Shown piece after piece: positions 43,959-52,433 of a stretch of DNA of 64,000 nt. The position numbers and the translations under genes were made by a program. Numbering within the stretch: the stretch's first letter is position 1; every line of letters starts with the position of its first letter. This DNA is from JAPOXR01 sp965199765 (GTDB taxonomy: Bacteria; Pseudomonadota; Alphaproteobacteria; Rhodobacterales; Rhodobacteraceae). The DNA is taken from contig CBDATC010000002.1 of NCBI GenBank assembly GCA_965199765.1, forward strand, positions 248,001 through 312,000, in the 5' to 3' direction. The notes beneath the pieces are model-generated. The model made no database searches. It saw only the letters and a program-made list of their open reading frames with translations, and was not told the DNA's origin.

Positions 43959-44120
43959 AAAATGACGAGATACGGATAGTGGGGTATTATAATACAACAA
44001 CATATAATCCAACAAAAACAAAGCGCTACCGAAGAAACTCGTTGACACATGAGGAAATCGTGCTAAGGAAGCCGCTTCAACGCAATGCCGAATATACGGT
44101 TCGGGACAGGAGAATCAGCG
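43959..44120 (+). promoter_or_regulatory. Leader and putative promoters of rplM-rpsI
   Basis: The spacer contains two TATAAT hexamers (43988-43993 and 44003-44008) and a TTGACA at 44042-44047, but none is paired with a partner at ideal spacing. The ribosomal protein operon start ATG is at 44121. Which element is the promoter cannot be decided by eye. Confidence 0.3.
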
Positions 44121-44591
44121 ATGCAGACTTATTCGGCTAAACCTTCTGAAATCGAAAAGAGCTGGATAATCATAGACGCTGAAGGCGTGGTGCTCGGACG
44201 GCTAGCCGCTTTTGTCGCCAATCGACTGCGCGGCAAACATAAGCCCATTTTCACGCCTCATTTGGATTGTGGAGACAATGTTATCATAGTCAATGCGGAT
44301 AAGGTGCAGCTGACCGGACGCAAGCGAAAGCAAAAAACCTACTATTGGCACACCGGATATCCCGGCGGAATCAAGTCGAAGACAGCTGACAAGATCCTTG
44401 AAGGCAAGCATCCCGAACGCATTGTTATGAAAGCCGTGCAGAGAATGCTGCCCAGCAACCGACTTTCAAGACGCTTGTTGACTAACCTGCGGGTTTATGC
44501 GGGGCCGAATCATCCTCATCAAGCGCAACAGCCTCAGCCCTTGGATGTCGCGTCATTCAACAAAAAGAACACCCGGAGCATGAAACAATGA
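44121..44591 (+). CDS. rplM: 50S ribosomal protein L13
   Basis: Large-subunit protein of 156 residues. The signature is KSWIIIDAEGVVLGRLAAFVANRLRGKHKP, then DNVIIVNADKVQLTGRK, ending MLPSNRLSRRLLTNLRVYAGPNHPH. I use the ATG at 44121 (MQTYSAKPSEIEKSW), which matches the family start; the frame is open from 44085. The stop overlaps rpsI by 4 bp, the usual L13-S9 pair. Confidence 0.97.
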   Translation: MQTYSAKPSEIEKSWIIIDAEGVVLGRLAAFVANRLRGKHKPIFTPHLDCGDNVIIVNADKVQLTGRKRKQKTYYWHTGYPGGIKSKTADKILEGKHPERIVMKAVQRMLPSNRLSRRLLTNLRVYAGPNHPHQAQQPQPLDVASFNKKNTRSMKQ

Positions 44592-45079
44592 ATGAGACAT
44601 TGAAATCGCTAGGCGACCTTCAGGATGCGGTTGCCGAACCCACAGCTCAGGATGTGGAAGCGATGCCCGTTCGCCAAACAGTGCGTGACAAGCTGAACCG
44701 TTCTTATGCCACCGGAAAGCGAAAGAACGCGGTTGCGCGCGTTTGGATCAAGGCAGGCACGGGCCGAATTGTTGTGAATGGCAAAGATGTCTCGACTTAT
44801 TTCGCGCGCCCAGTGCTGCAGATGATTCTCCGGCGGCCGTTCCAGATCGTGAATGTGGAAAATCAGTTTGACGTGATGGCCACGGTTAAAGGAGGTGGGC
44901 TGTCCGGCCAGGCCGGTGCGGTGAAGCATGGGATTTCAAAGGCTCTCCAGCTGTACGAGCCGGCTTTCCGGCCAGCATTGAAGCAAGCCGGATTTCTAAC
45001 GCGGGATTCGCGGGTTGTTGAGCGAAAGAAATACGGAAAGCGAAAGGCTCGCCGCAGCTTCCAATTTTCGAAGCGGTGA
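44588..45079 (+). CDS. rpsI: 30S ribosomal protein S9
   Basis: Small-subunit protein of 163 residues. An acidic N-terminal extension of about 35 residues, normal in alphaproteobacteria, precedes the S9 core: SYATGKRKNAVARVWIKAGTG, GKDVSTYFARPVL, GGGLSGQAGAVKHGISKAL, and the basic end ERKKYGKRKARRSFQFSKR whose tail reaches the P-site tRNA. Translationally coupled to rplM. Confidence 0.97.
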   Translation: MNETLKSLGDLQDAVAEPTAQDVEAMPVRQTVRDKLNRSYATGKRKNAVARVWIKAGTGRIVVNGKDVSTYFARPVLQMILRRPFQIVNVENQFDVMATVKGGGLSGQAGAVKHGISKALQLYEPAFRPALKQAGFLTRDSRVVERKKYGKRKARRSFQFSKR

Positions 45080-45154
45080 TTTGGGAAAGAATGCAGACCG
45101 CTTCAATCTGTGCATCGGCCCGCTCAGGTTAGGCGCACAGGCAGAATAGAAAAG

Positions 45155-45178
45155 CGAATCCGGCTCTGGATTCGTTTT
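45155..45178 (+). terminator. Intrinsic terminator after rpsI
   Basis: CGAATCC/GGATTCG, a perfect 7-bp stem with loop GGCTCT, is flanked by AAAAG on the left and TTTT on the right, 76 bp after the rpsI stop and 30 bp before the murI start. This separates the ribosomal operon from the murI operon. Confidence 0.65.
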
Positions 45179-45207
45179 GACACAACTGAAGTCAAGAAGA
45201 GCAAAAC

Positions 45208-46047
45208 ATGCCGGTGGGCATCTTCGATTCCGGCCTTGGCGGGCTGACAGTCTATGATGCAGTGTCGAAAGAGCTGCCGGAAATTTCATTCTGCTATTTC
45301 GGCGACAACCGGAATGCACCTTATGGAACGCGCAGCCAAGACGAAATCTTCCGGCTTACCTGCAATGCAATTGAATGCCTGTGGGAATCCGGGTGTGAAC
45401 TCGTTATCCTTGCCTGCAATACCGCATCGGCTGCGGCGCTCAGGCGCATTCAAGAAGAGTGGTTGCCAAGCAACAAGCGCGTTCTAGGTGTTTCTGTGCC
45501 TATGATTGAAAAGCTGACTGAACGCGATTGGGGTCAAAATTCCCCACCGCAACGTGTTAAAGTCGAAAGGATTGCACTCTTTGCAACGCCGGCAACCGTT
45601 GCATCTCGAGCGTTTCAACGAGAACTGGCTTTTCGAGCGATCGGCGTGGATGTCGAATCTCAAGCCTGCGCCGGACTGGTCGATGCGATTGAAGACGGAG
45701 ACTTCCTATTGGCTGAAGCCATCGCAAGGGGGCACGTCGAAGCTCTGTTGCGCAAAATGCCGATGCCCCAGGCGGCTGTTCTCGGATGCACACACTATCC
45801 TTTTGTCGTCGACGTGTTTCGCGACGCCCTTGGCGATATACCGATTTACGATCAACCGAAGCTTGTCGCCGACAGCCTGGCCGATTATTTGTCACGGCAC
45901 CCGCGCTTCAGAGATTACACCGGACCGACGCGATTCCTGACCACCGGAGATCCAGCGTCGATTTCCGCCAAAGCAACGCGCTTCCTTCGACGAAGCGTTC
46001 AGTTCACATCCGCTCACGATTTCACAGGATCAGTTCACAATGAGTAG
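45208..46047 (+). CDS. murI: Glutamate racemase
   Basis: Produces D-glutamate for peptidoglycan. The 279-residue protein has the start PVGIFDSGLGGLTV, the catalytic cysteine in LACNTASAAALR, the second cysteine in LGCTHYPF, and GDNRNAPYGTRS. Its stop overlaps argC by 8 bp, so it is the first gene of the murI-argC-ccm transcript, right after the rpsI terminator. Confidence 0.95.
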   Translation: MPVGIFDSGLGGLTVYDAVSKELPEISFCYFGDNRNAPYGTRSQDEIFRLTCNAIECLWESGCELVILACNTASAAALRRIQEEWLPSNKRVLGVSVPMIEKLTERDWGQNSPPQRVKVERIALFATPATVASRAFQRELAFRAIGVDVESQACAGLVDAIEDGDFLLAEAIARGHVEALLRKMPMPQAAVLGCTHYPFVVDVFRDALGDIPIYDQPKLVADSLADYLSRHPRFRDYTGPTRFLTTGDPASISAKATRFLRRSVQFTSAHDFTGSVHNE

Positions 46048-47062
46048 AGTAGCGATCATCGGCGCAAGCGGATACACTGGGGCAGAGCTGATCAGAATCA
46101 TTGCCGGACATCCCAATCTCTCGCTGGCGGCGCTTGCGGCTGACAAAAATGCTGGAAAGTCGGTTGCCGAAGTTTATCCGGGCTTTCGCCATTTGGGTCT
46201 CCCGGTTCTGCAGCAAACCGATGACATCGATTTTGATGCGGTTGATCTTGTTTTCTGCGCCTTGCCGCATGGCACGAGTCATCGCGTTATTCGTTCGCTG
46301 ACCGATCGCTGCAAAGTTGTTGATCTTTCGGCCGACTTTCGAATCAAGGATCCGGAAATCTACAAGAAATGGTATGGAATTCCGCATTCTGCTCCTGAAT
46401 TGCTGCAAGACGCGGTCTATGGTCTCACAGAATTTTATCGTGATGACATTACGAAGGCTCGGTTGGTTGCGTGCACAGGTTGCAACGCCGCGACAGGCCT
46501 TTACGCTCTGCTGCCTTTGATGCAGGATGCCGCGGTTACTCAGAGCGAATTGATCATTGATTTGAAGACAGGAGTTTCGGGCGCTGGCCGTTCGCCGAAG
46601 GTCGGAACTTTACACGCGGAAGTCTCCGAGGGATTTCAGGCTTACAGTGTCGCCAGTCACCGTCACTTGGCTGAATTCGATCAAGAGTTGAGTCGAGCCG
46701 CTGGAAAACCAATCCGCGTGACGTTTGTGCCTCATCTATTGCCGCAAAACCGAGGCATTTTGGCGACCGTATATGTTAACGGCGATGCCCAAAAGATTTA
46801 TGAGAGCATTGCCGATTGCTATTCACACGAACACTTTATTATTGTGCTGCCCTTTGGGGAACACCCTTCGACCCGCCATGTCCGCGGATCAAACTATGCG
46901 CATATTGGGGTCGTTGCCGACCGAACCGGCAATCGCGTCATGATTTTTGTGACGCTGGATAATTTGACCAAGGGATCTTCGGGACAGGCGGTGCAGAACG
47001 CAAATCTCATGCTTGGCTTGTCGGAAACACAAGGTCTTGAGTTTCCCGCACTGGTTCCTTGA
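46040..47062 (+). CDS. argC: N-acetyl-gamma-glutamyl-phosphate reductase
   Basis: Arginine pathway NADPH-dependent reductase of 340 residues. Features are IIGASGYTGAELIRI (NADP-binding), LVFCALPHGTS, the catalytic cysteine in ACTGCNAATGLYALLPL, KTGVSGAGRSPK, SHRHLAEFDQEL and the end NLTKGSSGQAVQNANLMLG. It overlaps murI by 8 bp and ccmE by 4 bp. Confidence 0.97.
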   Translation: MSRVAIIGASGYTGAELIRIIAGHPNLSLAALAADKNAGKSVAEVYPGFRHLGLPVLQQTDDIDFDAVDLVFCALPHGTSHRVIRSLTDRCKVVDLSADFRIKDPEIYKKWYGIPHSAPELLQDAVYGLTEFYRDDITKARLVACTGCNAATGLYALLPLMQDAAVTQSELIIDLKTGVSGAGRSPKVGTLHAEVSEGFQAYSVASHRHLAEFDQELSRAAGKPIRVTFVPHLLPQNRGILATVYVNGDAQKIYESIADCYSHEHFIIVLPFGEHPSTRHVRGSNYAHIGVVADRTGNRVMIFVTLDNLTKGSSGQAVQNANLMLGLSETQGLEFPALVP

Positions 47063-47505
47063 CAATGATTGGCCTGAAAAAGCGGCGCAGAATTCAACTG
47101 GTGATTCTCGCGTCATTCATGCTGATTTTTGCCGCCTCGCTCATTGGCTACGGGTTCAGGGATGGAATTTCTTACTTTCACCTTCCTTCTGAAGTTCTCG
47201 CTCAGCCGCCTGCGCCCGGGGAATCGTTTCGGCTCGGCGGTTTGGTCGGAGCCGAATCAGTCCTTTATGATGAAGACGGTGTTCATTTTGCTATCACCGA
47301 TGGCGATGCCTCTGTCCCAGTGCTGTATTCGGGAATTCTTCCCGACCTATTCGCCGAAAAGCAGGGTGTTGTCGCGCTTGGGCATTACAGAGATGGTAGA
47401 TTTGTTGCCATCGAAGTCTTAGCAAAACATGACGAAACCTACATGCCTGCTGAAGTTGCGGATGCGTTGAAAGACCGCGGGCTTTTCCGGCCCGCGGGCC
47501 AATGA
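47059..47505 (+). CDS. ccmE: Cytochrome c-type biogenesis protein CcmE
   Basis: Periplasmic heme chaperone that holds heme covalently before delivery to CcmF/H. 148 residues: a single N-terminal membrane anchor (VILASFMLIFAASLIGYGF), an OB-fold domain with FRLGGLVGAESV and VPVLYSGILPDLFAEKQGVV, and the heme-binding histidine in LAKHDETYMP. The gene overlaps argC by 4 bp. Confidence 0.96.
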   Translation: MTMIGLKKRRRIQLVILASFMLIFAASLIGYGFRDGISYFHLPSEVLAQPPAPGESFRLGGLVGAESVLYDEDGVHFAITDGDASVPVLYSGILPDLFAEKQGVVALGHYRDGRFVAIEVLAKHDETYMPAEVADALKDRGLFRPAGQ

Positions 47506-47592
47506 CTTATTCGAGACTATGACATACCCTTTGGTTTATCAGGCCATTGCGAAGGTTGATGCTTCGAAAAGATTCAAGGGTAGGTTGGGCAA

Positions 47593-49563
47593 ATGACTGC
47601 CGAAATCGGCCATTTCGCGCTCGTATTGGCTATGCTGGTCGCGGTCTGCCAATCGGTATTGCCATGGCTTGGCGCGCGGAGCATGTGGGTTGGCTGGATG
47701 CATCTTGCTGTGCCGGCCGCTATTGCTCAGTTTGCCCTGACTGCCGTCTCATTCGCAGTGTTGACGGTTGCTTTCGTGACGTCGGATTTCTCTGTTGCTT
47801 TGGTGGCAAAGAATTCTCACTCGGCCAAACCGCTGATCTACAAATTATCCGGAGTCTGGGGCAACCACGAAGGTTCGATGCTGCTTTGGCTGCTTATTTT
47901 GACCCTCTTCGGAATGTTGGTTGCATGTTTCGGGAAATCGCTTCCCATCAAGCTGAAGACGTTGGTTCTTTCAGTCCAGTCTCTGATCTCCACCGCATTT
48001 TTTGCTTTTGTCCTGTTCACCTCCAACCCATTTTCCCGTCTTTTTTCACCGCCTTTTGAAGGACAGGGGCTCAATCCTCTGCTGCAGGATCCGGGTTTGG
48101 CATTTCATCCGCCTTTTTTGTATTTGGGTTACGTCGGATTATCTGTGTCCTTCAGTTTCGCAATAGCAGCGCTGATCACCGTCAGAGCCGATGCCGCTTG
48201 GGCACGATGGGTTCGGCCTTGGACGCTTGCCTCTTGGATGTTTCTGACCGTGGGAATCGCCATGGGATCGTGGTGGGCCTACTATGAGTTGGGTTGGGGT
48301 GGCTGGTGGTTTTGGGATCCGGTGGAAAACGCCTCATTCATGCCCTGGCTGTTTGCCACGGCCTTATTGCATTCCGCCGCCGTCGCAGAAAAAAGAGAAT
48401 GTCTGAAGAGTTGGACGATTCTTCTGGCAATTCTTGCCTTCTCGTTTTCGCTTATCGGCACGTTTCTCGTCCGTTCGGGCATCATCACGTCAGTTCATGC
48501 TTTCACGACGGACCCGGGCAGAGGCTTGTTTATCCTCGCTATTCTAGTCGTTTTTTCCGGAGGCGCACTTGCTCTCTATGCGTGGCGTTCTGCTGCTTTT
48601 GTGCCGCAGGGGGCATTTGGGCTTGTGAGCCGGGAAGCCGCGCTCATTGCTAACAATGTGCTGTTGGTGGTTGCGGCATTGGTCGTGTTCTTCGGCACTT
48701 TCTGGCCTTTGGTCGCCGAGATGCTGTTTCAGCGCAGCGTTTCAGTTGGACCGCCATTTTTCAATGTGACCTTCACGCCATTCATGGTTGCGCTGGCCTT
48801 AATCTTACCAGTTGGGGCTGCAATGGCATGGAAGCGGGGATCAGCGGCTTTTGTTTTGCGTCGCATGCGGTTTGCGCTTCTCGGTGCAGTGCTGACTGGC
48901 TTGGCGGCATACGGATTTCAAACGGACGGCGGGTTGATCGGACCAATCGGATTGGCGTTGGCGACATGGCTCATTCTTGGATCAATCAGCGATTTATTCG
49001 CCCGCGCAGCTGGTCGGCGGATAAAGTTGCGCACCTTACCGGTACGCTTCATCGGATTACCGGGCGCGGAGTGGGGCAAGTGCCTAGCTCACGCAGGACT
49101 TGGAGTAACCGTAGCTGGTATTTCGGCGATCACCGCATGGGAGACCGAAGACATTCGCCGTATCGGAATCGGCGACTGGTACACAGTCGGCGGCTACACG
49201 CTTGTACTCGAAAACGTCGGCGAACAGTTTGGACCGAATTACCAGTCAATGCGCGGCGAATTGCTGCTGCTCAGCGATGGAATTCCGCAGAGCCGACTCT
49301 TTCCGGAACGCCGATATTACCCAGCAGCCGGCACGAGCACAACCGAGGCCGCAATTGACATGGGGTTTTGGCGAGACGTTTATGTTGTGTTAGACACGCA
49401 GCGGAACGGTGATCAATTTACTGTCAAGACTTATGTCAAACCGCTTGCCAATTGGATTTGGCTGGGGGCACTGATCATGGGGGCAGCGGGAATTCTGAGT
49501 CTGGTCGACCGGCGTTACCGAACGGACCCGGTATCAAAAAGACAAGGATTGTTTTCGGCTTGA
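47593..49563 (+). CDS. ccmF: Cytochrome c-type biogenesis protein CcmF
   Basis: Large integral membrane subunit of the heme-apocytochrome c ligation complex, 656 residues, with about fourteen transmembrane helices. The tryptophan-rich WWD domain reads WGGWWFWDPVENASFMPWL, and WGNHEGSMLLWLL carries a family histidine. LGYVGLSVSFSFAIAALI and the C-terminal periplasmic domain (YTLVLENVGEQFGPNYQ) are also typical. It lies between ccmE and ccmH; ccmG and ccmABCD are not in the window. Confidence 0.97.
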   Translation: MTAEIGHFALVLAMLVAVCQSVLPWLGARSMWVGWMHLAVPAAIAQFALTAVSFAVLTVAFVTSDFSVALVAKNSHSAKPLIYKLSGVWGNHEGSMLLWLLILTLFGMLVACFGKSLPIKLKTLVLSVQSLISTAFFAFVLFTSNPFSRLFSPPFEGQGLNPLLQDPGLAFHPPFLYLGYVGLSVSFSFAIAALITVRADAAWARWVRPWTLASWMFLTVGIAMGSWWAYYELGWGGWWFWDPVENASFMPWLFATALLHSAAVAEKRECLKSWTILLAILAFSFSLIGTFLVRSGIITSVHAFTTDPGRGLFILAILVVFSGGALALYAWRSAAFVPQGAFGLVSREAALIANNVLLVVAALVVFFGTFWPLVAEMLFQRSVSVGPPFFNVTFTPFMVALALILPVGAAMAWKRGSAAFVLRRMRFALLGAVLTGLAAYGFQTDGGLIGPIGLALATWLILGSISDLFARAAGRRIKLRTLPVRFIGLPGAEWGKCLAHAGLGVTVAGISAITAWETEDIRRIGIGDWYTVGGYTLVLENVGEQFGPNYQSMRGELLLLSDGIPQSRLFPERRYYPAAGTSTTEAAIDMGFWRDVYVVLDTQRNGDQFTVKTYVKPLANWIWLGALIMGAAGILSLVDRRYRTDPVSKRQGLFSA

Positions 49564-49567
49564 AGTC

Positions 49568-50074
49568 ATGCGAATCTTGATTGTCATCGGATTCTTTCTG
49601 GTTTCTGCATCCCAGCTTGGCGGGGTAGAACCGCACGAGATCCTGCCACAGCCGCATCTGGAAGAACGCGCGCGTGAAATCTCCAAAAATCTTCGTTGTA
49701 TGGTATGCCAAAATGAATCGATTGATGAGTCGAATGCACCGCTGGCGGGTGATATTCGTATTTTGGTTCGTGAGTTTGTTTCCGAGGGCAGGGATGATGC
49801 CAGCATCTATGCGCATCTTATCGAGCGATATGGCGAAACCATATTATTGCGGCCTCGATTCAACGGCAGCAACATTTTGGTCTATGCAGCTGGACCGATT
49901 CTCCTGATTTTCGGGCTCTTCTGTGCGGGGGTCTATGTGGCGAATCGGCGTAAGCATCAAAGCCGAGAAATCGAACCGCTTAGCGAAGAAGAACAGGACC
50001 GATTGGAGCAGTTGATTTTTCAGGATGGAAGCAGGTCTGAACCAAAATTTCGAATCAAACAGGACAGAGGTTGA
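49568..50074 (+). CDS. ccmH: Cytochrome c-type biogenesis protein CcmH
   Basis: Membrane-anchored thiol reductase for apocytochrome c, 168 residues. A signal sequence (RILIVIGFFLVSASQLGGV) precedes the redox motif LRCMVCQNESIDES (L-R-C-x2-C-Q), and a second membrane helix (IFGLFCAGVYVANRR region) anchors the C-terminus. Four bases separate it from ccmF. No CcmI-like domain is fused. Confidence 0.94.
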   Translation: MRILIVIGFFLVSASQLGGVEPHEILPQPHLEERAREISKNLRCMVCQNESIDESNAPLAGDIRILVREFVSEGRDDASIYAHLIERYGETILLRPRFNGSNILVYAAGPILLIFGLFCAGVYVANRRKHQSREIEPLSEEEQDRLEQLIFQDGSRSEPKFRIKQDRG

Positions 50075-50078
50075 CACG

Positions 50079-50855
50079 GTGGAATACGAGACGATTAGAT
50101 TTGAAGCGCATGACCGGATTGTTGTGCTGACGTTAAACCGCCCAGAAGTTATGAACGCTTTGAACACCGTTATGCGCGCGGAAATTGCAGACGCTGTGAC
50201 GAACGCACCCAAGCATGGCAGGGTTCTTGTGATAATTGGGGAAGGGCGGGCATTCTGTTCTGGCCAAGATCTTGGTGATCGCGTTGATCTCGCCGATGCC
50301 AATCTTGAGAGAACGCTGCGAGACGAGTATTTTCCGATGTTGACGGCAATCAGCAATCTTGAAATTCCGACGATTTCAGCCGTCAACGGAGCTGCCGCCG
50401 GTGCCGGCGCTAATCTTGCGTTGGCAGCCGATGTGGTCATCGCGACGGAGAGCGCATATTTTATGCAGGCATTTGCCAAGATCGGCCTTGTACCCGACGC
50501 AGGTGGAACTTGGGTGCTTCCGCGCGCGGTTGGATTGGCAAAGGCGATGGGAGCATCGCTGTTTGCAGAGCGCATTTCAGCATTCGATGCTGATCGGTCG
50601 GGAATGATTTGGGCGGCCGTTCCAGATGAAGATTTTGATGCCTATTGGCGAGATCGGGCAGCGCAGCTCGCGAATGGTCCGACCGCGGCCTATAAGCGAA
50701 TAAAGACGATCATCCGCTCCAGTTTTGAAAACAGCTACGAAGATCAAATTGTGCTGGAAGCCAAACTGCAGGGAGAGGCGGGCAAAACACGGGATTTCCG
50801 TGAAGGCGTTCTGTCGTTTGTCGAAAAGCGGCTGCCAGTCTTTGAAGGTCGCTGA
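50079..50855 (+). CDS. Enoyl-CoA hydratase, PaaG-like
   Basis: A crotonase-fold protein of 258 residues with LTLNRPEVMNALN, oxyanion-hole motif AFCSGQDLGDR, NGAAAGAGANLALAADVVIA, and FAKIGLVPDAGGTWVLPRAVG. The aspartate in the last motif is at the position used by PaaG-type 1,2-epoxyphenylacetyl-CoA isomerases. GTG at 50079 has AGAGG eight bases upstream and lies just past the ccmH stop; the frame is open from inside ccmH. Gene order directly after ccmH is shared by Rhodobacterales (from memory). Confidence 0.88.
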   Translation: MEYETIRFEAHDRIVVLTLNRPEVMNALNTVMRAEIADAVTNAPKHGRVLVIIGEGRAFCSGQDLGDRVDLADANLERTLRDEYFPMLTAISNLEIPTISAVNGAAAGAGANLALAADVVIATESAYFMQAFAKIGLVPDAGGTWVLPRAVGLAKAMGASLFAERISAFDADRSGMIWAAVPDEDFDAYWRDRAAQLANGPTAAYKRIKTIIRSSFENSYEDQIVLEAKLQGEAGKTRDFREGVLSFVEKRLPVFEGR

Positions 50856-50957
50856 AGCAAGCGTTCAGTTCTCCGAATCATTTTTTATTGGCTTTGAAGT
50901 TTCGTGTAAACCGCCTTCACCGCTCTAGATTTTTCACTTGGGTTTCAGAGAAAATGC

Positions 50958-51590
50958 CTAAGTGAAACTCCGTTTGGGAATGTCGCTGCACATTGATGCT
51001 TTGCGGCATTCCAGCTGAATAAATTCAATTGAGCTTCCATCAAAGCCGGTGCCGCGTGACTGGTCAGACCACAGTATTTCCAACTTGGCGGCTGTCAGAT
51101 AATCCTTTAGCTCCGTGATATTGTACCGACAATAGAGGCGGCCGATTCTGTCCCGGATCACACCGGTACCGCCATGAATGCCGCAATAAAATACTCCACC
51201 GGGCTTCAGAGAACGCGCCAGAATTCGCACGGTATCGGAAAATGCGTTCCGCGGGACGTGTTGCAATGATGCATTGGCCCAAATTCCATCGAATTCGCTG
51301 TTCCAGCGCATCTCTTCGAACCGCATGTGAACCGCGTCGACACCGGGTCGACAGTTGGCTTCGTCAACCATAGCGCGGGATGCGTCAATCGCCGTTACCT
51401 TGAACCCATCATTAACCAGACGCTCTGAATCCCAACCGCTCCCGCATCCTGCATCAAGAACCGAAGCCCCTCTGTTCAATCCAGCACAGAATCTTCGTAA
51501 TGATTTAACGGGATTGTTCTTGCTTGACCAAGCTGCGTAATCCGCGGCGTTTTGGTTGTAGAATTGAATTGTCTGTTCGTCGTGTTTCAC
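50958..51590 (-). CDS. Class I SAM-dependent methyltransferase
   Basis: A 210-residue Rossmann-type methyltransferase. The AdoMet-binding motif I is VLDAGCGSGWDSERL (about residue 43), with motif II VTAIDAS, then FDGIWANASLQHVP and LKPGGVFYCGIHGG. The start FYNQNAADYAAWS is typical of small-molecule methyltransferases of the UbiE/tehB type. Substrate unknown. Its 5' side borders the IS remnants at 51.6 kb. Confidence 0.85.
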   Translation of the reverse strand: MKHDEQTIQFYNQNAADYAAWSSKNNPVKSLRRFCAGLNRGASVLDAGCGSGWDSERLVNDGFKVTAIDASRAMVDEANCRPGVDAVHMRFEEMRWNSEFDGIWANASLQHVPRNAFSDTVRILARSLKPGGVFYCGIHGGTGVIRDRIGRLYCRYNITELKDYLTAAKLEILWSDQSRGTGFDGSSIEFIQLECRKASMCSDIPKRSFT

Positions 51591-51634
51591 TGGAGTGCTC
51601 TTATCAATCGCACTGAGGTGAATTCCTCTAACTC

Positions 51635-51707
51635 GTGTCTGCCGGAAAAGTCGATTCTAGCGTTTAATGCCTGACCGTGCATAGAATTGTCTGTTGTTTG
51701 TGATTGC
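51635..51707. repeat. IS256 element end, third copy
   Basis: This 73-bp sequence aligns without gaps to 19608-19680 (about 60 of 73 positions identical by eye). Both begin abruptly with GTGTCTGCCGGAA, and at 19.6 kb the repeat is the non-coding end of the deleted IS256 element, so this is likely a leftover IS end. The similarity stops where the ISNCY-like remnant begins. Confidence 0.6.
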
Positions 51708-51791
51708 GAAGATACGGAAGATACGACGAAAAAACTGAAGGTTCGCCCAGATATTGCGTCAAAAAGGTGAATCTTCAACTAGAATGATGCC

Positions 51792-52148
51792 ATGAGAGCC
51801 ACATTCGAGAAAAATCTGCAACTGTTTCATGTTCCGATCGAGGAACCTCCGATCAACGAGAGGTCGCGGGACGACATTCCCCGTCTGCCGAGCGGCCTAA
51901 AAGCTCTTTACTGCGGCGAAAAGTTCCGTCAGGCGGTTGTGGCTCACTTGGAGGCAAAGCATTCGGAACGGGCCAGCCTTGAGAACGACCGCCCGAGAAT
52001 AGGTTTTCGGCAGGTTCCTGCGCCCGGCATTTTGAAGCGGGGGCTGAACCGCGGCTTTGACCGTCTTGATAAATTGCGCAGGCATTCAAATATCCGGGTC
52101 ATGCAGCTCGGTCACAGGATCGTGAAGCGCAGCGGTCCGCTTCGCTGA
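51792..52148 (+). pseudogene. ISNCY-type transposase N-terminal fragment
   Basis: The 118-codon frame reads FEKNLQLFHVPIEEPPINER, RDDIPRLPSGLKALYCGEKF, and ILKRGLNRGFDRLDKL. The same order of motifs occurs at the N-terminus of ISNCY-family transposases, which run on for several hundred residues more with DDE residues. Here the frame ends at 118 codons and nothing of the catalytic core follows, so it is a truncated, inactive remnant. Identification is from memory of the family pattern. Confidence 0.55.
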
Positions 52149-52433
52149 TGAAGAAGGTGCGGGAAACTCTTCTTGATCCGCCGGAACCGGTTTTGGCCGC
52201 CGAACAGACGGCTGTCAGGGCGATCCAGTGGACCAGCGCAACCGCGAAAGCATCATTTCTCTGGCCGAACAGCTTCGCGCGGGATCCGCTTCAATGCATG
52301 AAAAACGCCGGCAGACCCGTCGGAACGTCCGGAATCAGCCGGAAACCCTAAAACCGCCGCGTCCAGTCTCCGTCAAACGCCACCGAACTGTCCCAGATTG
52401 CAGAATCAGGAGGGTGTTTTAACTGACACTAGC
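52149..52433. other. Remnant region after the ISNCY-type fragment
   Basis: Short overlapping open frames (52148-52351 and 52228-52422) have no recognisable domain. Given the position between a truncated transposase and ispH they are probably further decayed mobile DNA. Confidence 0.35.
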
